Source: Amycolatopsis sp. WQ 127309 (lineage in GTDB: Bacteria; Actinomycetota; Actinomycetes; Mycobacteriales; Pseudonocardiaceae). Taken from it: a stretch of 64,000 nucleotides of DNA. The stretch is taken from positions 9,871,001-9,935,000 of the forward strand of contig NZ_CP095481.1 of NCBI RefSeq assembly GCF_023023025.1. The letters are read 5' to 3'. Below are positions 59,232 to 64,000 of the stretch, piece after piece. Every line of letters starts with the position of its first letter. Position 1 is the stretch's first letter. The notes under the pieces were generated by a model, which saw nothing but the letters and a program-made list of their open reading frames with translations, ran no database searches and was not told the origin of the DNA. A program made the translations under genes and the position numbers.

Positions 59232-59635
59232 CCGCCGGGCTCCTCGGACTCGTCGCCGGCGGCGATGTCGACCACGAAGCGGTGGCCGCAGCCCGGGCAG
59301 CGGACGTCGGCTTCGGTGTGGCCGTGCTGGTTGATGCGCCGGTACAGGTCCTGCAGGAACGCCAGGTCCGAGGCGAACAGGTGCTCGATGACGAACCGGT
59401 CCACCGGGGCGACCGTGCCGAGCGAGGTCAGCGTCCGGCAGATCAGGTGCACCGACAGGTACGCCGGGTTCTGCCGCACCTGCGGGTCGGCGTGCGCGGT
59501 GAGCTCGTCCTTCGCGGTCGCCAGGCGCATCGCGCCGCTGCGGTGCACCTGGCCCCGCTCGTCGACGTACCCGCGGGGCAGGGTGAACGGGTACTCCGTG
59601 CGCAGCCCGGGCCCGTCCACCGTCGACGCCGTCAT
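59228..59635 (-). CDS. T4-type baseplate hub assembly chaperone-like protein
   Basis: 135 aa. The pattern LRTEYPFTLPRGYVDERGQV, SGAMRLATAKDELTAHADPQ, QNPAYLSVHLICRTLTSLGT and LFASDLAFLQDLYRRIN is that of the T4_baseplate (PF12322-type) hub-assembly chaperone family. The C-terminus has a single CPGC pair and two His residues (VRCPGCGHRF), a possible metal site. The ATG at 59635 overlaps the tube gene stop; a longer frame upstream lies inside the tube gene and is not used. Confidence 0.85.
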   Translation of the reverse strand: MTASTVDGPGLRTEYPFTLPRGYVDERGQVHRSGAMRLATAKDELTAHADPQVRQNPAYLSVHLICRTLTSLGTVAPVDRFVIEHLFASDLAFLQDLYRRINQHGHTEADVRCPGCGHRFVVDIAAGDESEEPGG

Positions 59636-60123
59636 GCGCCGTTGGTGTTCTTGCCGCCCAGGCCGGGCACGAACGTGATCTCGTCGCAGACCAGGGTGCA
59701 GGTGGCCATCACGATCTCCGTCGCGCCCGCCTTCAGGCCCTGGACGTCCAGTTTGGACGGCCAGGCGTTGAGCAGCCGGTAGGTCGCCTTGGTCTGCCCG
59801 GCGGCGTCCTGCAGGATCAGCGAGCAGCTCTGCCGCGCCTGCGGGTCCGCCGCGATCGCCTTCTGGTGCCAGACCCACAGGGTGGCGTCCTGGTCGACGC
59901 CGCGCTTGAGGGTGACGGTCGCGGGCTTGGTCTTGCCGAACTGCTTCGACAGCAGCACGCCGTTGCGGCCGGCGCTCATGTACTCGGCGGGTTCCACTTC
60001 CGAACTGATGCCGGCCAGCTCGGAGAACATGATGCTGCCGCTGCTGCCGAAGGCCGTGACGTCGATGACGAACCGGCTGGCGCTGATGACGTCCGGGACG
60101 GTGCTGAGGGGCTCGGGAGCCAT
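59632..60123 (-). CDS. Inner tube protein (gp19/Afp1-like)
   Basis: 163 aa. ASRFVIDVTAFGSSGSIMFS then ELAGISSEVEPAEYM, the FGKTKPATVTLKRGVDQDAT segment and the LQDAAGQTKATYRLLNAWPS then KLDVQGLKAG ending are typical of eCIS and T4-like tail tube proteins. It lies directly after the sheath gene (28 bp), the usual place for the bulk tube subunit, and is coupled to the hub chaperone gene. Hexamer rings of it should form the channel pushed out on contraction. Confidence 0.93.
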   Translation of the reverse strand: MAPEPLSTVPDVISASRFVIDVTAFGSSGSIMFSELAGISSEVEPAEYMSAGRNGVLLSKQFGKTKPATVTLKRGVDQDATLWVWHQKAIAADPQARQSCSLILQDAAGQTKATYRLLNAWPSKLDVQGLKAGATEIVMATCTLVCDEITFVPGLGGKNTNGA

Positions 60124-60151
60124 GGGTGACCTCTTTCAGGGGTGTCGGGGA

Positions 60152-61684
60152 TCATTCGTCGAGTGCTGCGCCCTGCGAGAACTGCGAGATGCGGAAGATC
60201 ACGAACTCGGCCGGCTTCACCGGCGCCACCCCGATCTCGACGACGAGGTTGCCTTCGTCACGGCTTTCCGGCGGGTTGTTCTCCGCGTCGCACTTGACGA
60301 AGAACGCCTCCTCCGGCGTCCGGCCCATCAGCGCGCCGCTGCGCCACACCTGCTGGAGGAACGCCCCGACCACGCGCTGGACGCTCTCCCACAGGTAGTG
60401 GTCGTTCGGCTCGAACACCACCCAGTTGGTGCCGGCGAGAATGGACTCCTCGATGAAGTTGAACAGCCGGCGCACGTTGAGGTAACGCCACTCCGGGTCG
60501 CTCGACAGCGTTCGCGCGCCCCAGATCCGGATGCCCTGCGCGGGGAAGGACCGCAGGCAGTTGACCCCGAGCGGGTTGAGCAGTTCCTGCTCACCCTTGG
60601 TGATCGCGGTCTGCAACGCGATCGCGCCGCGGATCACCTCGTTGGCCGGCGCCTTGTGCACCCCGCGGGCCTGGTCGCTGCGCGCCCACACGCCGGCGAC
60701 GTGCCCGCTCGGCGGCAGCGTCACCTTGGCGCCCTGGGTGGGGTCCATGGTCTGCACCCACGGCCAGTACAGCGTCGCGTACTTGGAGTCGTAGCCGGCG
60801 AAGTCGGTGCGCCACCGGATGAGCTGCTGGGCGTTGAGGCCCGGGGGCGGGTCGAGGATGGCCACCCGGTCCGACATCAGCTCGCAGTGGGCGATCATCG
60901 CGAGCTGGACGCCCTTGACGTCCTCTTCGGACAGCAGCCCGCGCTGGTAGGCCGACATCAGGTCGGGTACCGCGACCATGGTGATCTCGTCGATGGCCTC
61001 GAAGCTGCTGATGCCGGTGCGCGAGTCGGTGTCGCCGACGTAGCTTTCGGAGCCGACGCGGGCGGGCACCGTCAGGGTGCCGCCACGCAGCTCCACGGTG
61101 GCGCCCTTCTTCGGGGCGGCGACCACGGGGCGCTGCGGGTCCTCCAGCGCGACGAGCTTGGACCGCTTGGCCAGCACGGTGGCGACGTTCGCCGCGCCGC
61201 GCCGCGTCGTCAGGTTGTCGAAGGTCTCCTCGACCTTGCCGTCCTTGCGCACCTCGAGCTTGAACGTGTCCTCGCCGGGCTGCGACGCCTCCGACACCGC
61301 GACGCTCAGCCCGGTCGCCTCACCGCCGGTGATCGCACGCAGTTCCAGCGCGGGCACGGAGTCGTCGGAGTCGGCGGGGATCGCGGCCTTGGCGTAGGTC
61401 TCCTGCGCCTGGTCGCCGTCGGGCTCGGGCAGCCGCAGGACGAAGGCCGAGCCGCCGCCGTTGAGGAAGAACCCGTAGATCGAGTGGGCCAGGTAGGTGC
61501 CTTCGACGAAGCCGCCGAAGATCCGGGTGTACTGCGTCCAGTTGGTGACCAGCGTGGGCTCGGACACCGGGCCCTTTTCGGCGAAGCCGACGAAGCCGGC
61601 GACCGAGGTGCCGACGCCTTCGATCGGCCGCGAGCCGGACGAGACTTCCTCGACGTACACGCCGGGTGACAGATAGGTCGGCAT
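60152..61684 (-). CDS. Contractile tail sheath protein (Afp2/3-like)
   Basis: 510 aa, the normal length for a sheath subunit. N-terminus TYLSPGVYVEEVSSGSRPIE then GVGTSVAGFVGFAEKGP is the classical sheath start. The C-terminal conserved half includes GIRIWGARTLSSDPEWRYLN, RRLFNFIEESILAGTNWVVF then EPNDHYLWE, and GRTPEEAFFVKCDAENNPPE. It is the only sheath gene in the window, and the first gene of the minus-strand operon, with an AGGGAG site. It contracts to drive the tube into the target. Confidence 0.96.
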   Translation of the reverse strand: MPTYLSPGVYVEEVSSGSRPIEGVGTSVAGFVGFAEKGPVSEPTLVTNWTQYTRIFGGFVEGTYLAHSIYGFFLNGGGSAFVLRLPEPDGDQAQETYAKAAIPADSDDSVPALELRAITGGEATGLSVAVSEASQPGEDTFKLEVRKDGKVEETFDNLTTRRGAANVATVLAKRSKLVALEDPQRPVVAAPKKGATVELRGGTLTVPARVGSESYVGDTDSRTGISSFEAIDEITMVAVPDLMSAYQRGLLSEEDVKGVQLAMIAHCELMSDRVAILDPPPGLNAQQLIRWRTDFAGYDSKYATLYWPWVQTMDPTQGAKVTLPPSGHVAGVWARSDQARGVHKAPANEVIRGAIALQTAITKGEQELLNPLGVNCLRSFPAQGIRIWGARTLSSDPEWRYLNVRRLFNFIEESILAGTNWVVFEPNDHYLWESVQRVVGAFLQQVWRSGALMGRTPEEAFFVKCDAENNPPESRDEGNLVVEIGVAPVKPAEFVIFRISQFSQGAALDE

Positions 61685-61869
61685 CGCATCTCCCTGCTGG
61701 GTGGGGACCGGTGAGCGCTTTGAAGCTTCGCAGCGGCCGCCGGTGATCGAGAGCGGGCGAGGGGCGCTCGCCCGGACACGCCGGAGTGCCTCCAGGGGCG
61801 AGCGGAGCGGCCCCTGGAGCGGCCCGCGACAGCACCTCCCGGACGCACCCGGCGGCCGAAACTGGGGGC
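61685..61869. promoter_or_regulatory. Divergent promoter region of the injection-system operons
   Basis: The 185-bp gap between the sheath gene and the DUF4255 gene is the only sizeable non-coding space inside the cluster, so both operons are probably started here. No clear -35/-10 pair or long dyad could be seen; a short GAAGCTTC palindrome is present near 61720. Control must be judged from experiments. Confidence 0.5.
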
Positions 61870-62511
61870 GTGCTGCACGATGTGGACTCCGCCCTGCGGA
61901 CCTGGCTGTTCGCGGAACTGCCCGCGGACGTGGAGATCGCGCTCGAAGGTCCCGGCGCGGTCACCGTCACCGCGGGACGTCCGGTGCTGGGCCTGTTCCT
62001 CTACGAGATCGGCGAGGAGCTCGACGGCCAGGCCGGGGCCGGTATCCGGCTGCGGGGACCGGACGGGCGGGTCACCGGCACCGTCCTGCCGGTCCGGCGT
62101 TACCGCCTGACCTACCTCGTGACGGCGTGGGCGACCACCGTGGCCGCCGAACACGACCTGCTCGGCGCGGTGCTGGCCGCCCACGCCGGGCGTCCGGTAC
62201 TCACCCCGGAACTGCTGCCCGGACGGCTGGGCGAGCTGGCCGAACCGCTGCCGATCCGACTGGGCCGGCACCGGGCCGGCGGCGGCGAGCACGACCTGTG
62301 GCACGCCCTCGGCGTGCCGCTGCGCACCGCGCTGGACCTGACCGTCACCGCGCCGGTGGTGCCCACGCGGATCGAAGACCCGGCCCCGCCGGTGCACACG
62401 GTCGAGCTGGGCGTGCGCGACGAGCCGGCCGCGTCCGCGCCGCGCACCGGCCCCCGCTGGACCCGTACGTCCCGCACCGCCCCCGAACCCGACCCAGGAG
62501 AGCGACGATGA
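61870..62511 (+). CDS. DUF4255/Pvc16 N-terminal-domain tail terminator (Afp16-like)
   Basis: 213 aa. LHDVDSALRTWLFAELPADV and PVLGLFLYEIGEELDGQAGA then VRRYRLTYLVTAWA fit the DUF4255 family, which caps the distal end of eCIS tubes and sets particle length. The GTG at 61870 is chosen because homologues begin at this point; the frame is open further upstream. Its stop overlaps the next start (ATGA). It is divergent from the sheath gene. Confidence 0.88.
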   Translation: MLHDVDSALRTWLFAELPADVEIALEGPGAVTVTAGRPVLGLFLYEIGEELDGQAGAGIRLRGPDGRVTGTVLPVRRYRLTYLVTAWATTVAAEHDLLGAVLAAHAGRPVLTPELLPGRLGELAEPLPIRLGRHRAGGGEHDLWHALGVPLRTALDLTVTAPVVPTRIEDPAPPVHTVELGVRDEPAASAPRTGPRWTRTSRTAPEPDPGERR

Positions 62512-64000
62512 CCGCACCCGCCCCGTCGGACTGCGCGTGGCTGCGCAGCAACCCGGCGACCATCCCGCACAGCACGCCGAGTTCGTTCGCGAAGCTGCTG
62601 GGCGCCGACGACGTGTGGCGGCAGCTCTACCAGGAATGGCTGGTGGGAACGACTAACGGCGCGGCCAACGCCGCCCGCGTCGACTCCGCGCAGATCGGGG
62701 TGGACGAGCTGGTGCGCTGGTTCGCCCAGCTCGTCGCGGCCGGGTCCGCCGCGCAGAGCGATGCCGTCCCGGCCGTGGAGCTGAGCAAGCTGAGCCGCGG
62801 TGAGCAGGCCCTCGCCAAGGTCAACAAGGGAGCGCCCAGCAACAAGGACAAGTTCGAGTGCTTCCAGCGCGGGTACGCCGACAGCTTCCTCGCCGACATC
62901 GAGTCCGTCCGGGCCGTGCTGAAGGCCCGCACCGAGCAGCTGCGCGCCACGAAGGGCGCCGACGGCAAGTCCTTGTCGGCCAAGGAGGCCAAGGCCTTGG
63001 CCGGCAAGGAGGCCCAGCGGCTCACGCTGGCCAACGCGGCCCGCGCGCAGGTCGAAGGCAAGGAAGCGGGCCTGGACGTCAACGTCGGGCTGCTGGTGCA
63101 GGTGCAGATCGAGCAGTACCAGGCCGGCACGCTGATGCTCGTCGACAAGGCCCTGCAGGAACTCGAAGAGACCAAGTGGGACGACGAGGACGGCAAGTTC
63201 AAGAACAAGGCGATCAAGGACTTGTCGGCGGCCACCTCGGCCGTGTTCACCGCCTCCGCCGCGCTCAAGGTGTTCAGCCGCGAAGTCGTCGCGATGACGC
63301 CGGAGAAGCGGGCCGAGCCGGCCACCGAGGCGCGCCTGTTCGACCTGATGATCGGGTTCACCGAGGCGGTCGGGGTGCAGGGCCGCGCGATGACCAGCGC
63401 GGGCGAGCAGGTCGCCGCCTGGGCCAAGTGGGCGACCAAGAACCTGCTCAAGGAGAACTTCAACACCATCTACCCCAAGCTGGGCGGCGCGCTGCTCGTG
63501 CTGCGCACCGGCATCTCGATCGCCCAGGTGACCCTCGACTTCTTCCCGCCGTTCAACGCGATCGGCACCGCGCTCGGGGTCGCCGACCAGGCGCTGGAGT
63601 TCGGCCTCACCGAGCTGGTCGTCTGGCGGGACAAGCAGGACCCGGAGATCCAGAAGAAGTACGCGGGCCAGGAGTTCGTCACGCCGTGGGAGGAGCTGAG
63701 CACCGCGGCCAAGGCCGTCTCCGGGTTCTCCGAGGGCAAGAAGCTGTTGTGGGACAACCTGAAGGACTACACCGAGGGTCTGCCGGCCAAGGCGGTCAAG
63801 AAGGTGGCGACGATGACCGTGGACGCCGTCGCCACGGTCACCGACATGTCACCGGAGCGGCAGTACCAGCTCCAGGCCGGCACCGAAGGCGTCATCGACT
63901 TCCTGGACAGCTCCAAGGAGACGATCCTCAGCCTCGGCGGGGTCGAAGCGACCCTCTCGGTGACCGGCGCGATCGCGAAGGCCGCCGGCGACTCGAGCCC
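62508..64000 (+). CDS. Large unknown protein of the injection cluster, partial (candidate cargo or tape measure)
   Basis: 497 codons are open up to the window edge. The ATG overlaps the DUF4255 stop, so it is in the same operon. The sequence is mostly helical and rich in Ala, Lys, Glu and Leu (for example SKEAKALAGKEAQRLTLANA, LVDKALQELEETKWDDEDGK). One long hydrophobic or amphipathic stretch (LGGALLVLRTGISIAQVTLD, then FNAIGTALGVADQALEFGL) lies at about residues 325-375. It has no Walker motifs in the visible part, so it is not the AAA+ protein that often follows DUF4255. No family was recognised. A toxin cargo, tape measure or assembly factor are all open. Confidence 0.7.
   Translation, partial: MTAPAPSDCAWLRSNPATIPHSTPSSFAKLLGADDVWRQLYQEWLVGTTNGAANAARVDSAQIGVDELVRWFAQLVAAGSAAQSDAVPAVELSKLSRGEQALAKVNKGAPSNKDKFECFQRGYADSFLADIESVRAVLKARTEQLRATKGADGKSLSAKEAKALAGKEAQRLTLANAARAQVEGKEAGLDVNVGLLVQVQIEQYQAGTLMLVDKALQELEETKWDDEDGKFKNKAIKDLSAATSAVFTASAALKVFSREVVAMTPEKRAEPATEARLFDLMIGFTEAVGVQGRAMTSAGEQVAAWAKWATKNLLKENFNTIYPKLGGALLVLRTGISIAQVTLDFFPPFNAIGTALGVADQALEFGLTELVVWRDKQDPEIQKKYAGQEFVTPWEELSTAAKAVSGFSEGKKLLWDNLKDYTEGLPAKAVKKVATMTVDAVATVTDMSPERQYQLQAGTEGVIDFLDSSKETILSLGGVEATLSVTGAIAKAAGDSS

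Noticed and set aside
59228..59878. Longer start for the hub chaperone gene inside the tube gene
   Set aside because: The upstream extension has no homology and lies within the tube coding sequence; ATG 59635 gives the normal 4-nt overlap.
62627..63757. Minus-strand open frames opposite the unknown cluster protein
   Set aside because: The plus strand is open for nearly 1.5 kb with strong third-position G/C and a coupled start; the minus frames are Ser/Ala-rich shadows.
43579..64000. The phage-tail genes as part of a prophage
   Set aside because: No capsid, portal, terminase, integrase or lysis gene is present, while DUF4157, DUF4255, LysM adaptor and membrane proteins are typical of eCIS loci.
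1..64000. tRNA, rRNA, riboswitch or intact insertion sequence
   Set aside because: Scanning by eye found no tRNA-like cloverleaf ends, no rRNA signatures and no transposase frame; faint structures cannot be excluded without a covariance search.

Overview
The window is very GC-rich, with strong G/C at third codon positions, many GTG starts and many 4-nt ATGA/GTGA gene overlaps. It is dense in LysR/TetR/LacI/PucR regulators and carries actinobacterial families such as CGNR regulators and LLM oxidoreductases. It reads as a chromosomal segment of a mycelial actinomycete, most likely a Pseudonocardiales (Amycolatopsis-like) genome. No rRNA, tRNA, CRISPR array or intact transposase was seen.

Layout. 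1-6.6 kb: truncated epimerase, LysR regulator, an SDR lacking the catalytic Tyr/Lys, a membrane acyltransferase, a response regulator-histidine kinase-lipoprotein operon, and an SGNH lipoprotein. 6.7-7.6 kb: a deletion scar that fuses the 3' ends of a glycolate-oxidase-type gene and a GntR regulator. 7.6-9.4 kb: metallo-beta-lactamase-fold hydrolase divergent from its TetR regulator, with twin operators between them. 9.4-13.8 kb: nucleoside catabolism (nucleoside hydrolase, MFS carrier, ribokinase, LacI regulator and tandem LacI operators). 13.9-16.4 kb: amidohydrolase-patatin operon divergent from a TetR gene. 16.4-20.8 kb: a four-gene operon (pyroglutamyl peptidase, alpha/beta hydrolase, threonine aldolase, cytochrome P450) divergent from a CGNR regulator, with a perfect inverted repeat between them. 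20.9-24.6 kb: two GMC oxidoreductases. 24.6-32.7 kb: a catabolic operon (HisD-like dehydrogenase, APC permease, ThuA-like protein, ThDP enzyme, LLM oxidoreductase) behind a PucR regulator. 32.7-37.5 kb: cytoplasmic GH3 glycosidase divergent from LacI and DeoR regulators, then TetR and MFS. 38-41 kb: NmrA-NmrA-cupin operon divergent from TetR. 41.1-43.5 kb: a gene graveyard with decayed pieces of at least four genes.

43.6-64 kb holds the most notable system, an extracellular-type contractile injection system (eCIS, phage-tail-like). One long, tightly overlapping minus-strand operon reads in transcription order: sheath, tube, hub-assembly chaperone, small protein, giant DUF4157 (eCIS core) protein, two more tube-like proteins, LysM adaptor, gpD/gpV-type spike, gp25, gpJ baseplate, tail protein I, and two single-pass membrane proteins. 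A divergent plus-strand operon starts with a DUF4255 (Afp16-like) tail-terminator gene coupled to a large unknown protein that runs off the window. No capsid, portal, terminase, integrase or lysis gene is present, so this is a domesticated injection machine rather than a prophage. The AAA+ ATPase, tape measure and fibre expected of such systems were not found here and probably lie beyond 64,000.

Every assignment comes from reading motifs and architecture, without database searches. Substrates of the catabolic clusters and the cargo of the injection system are inference.
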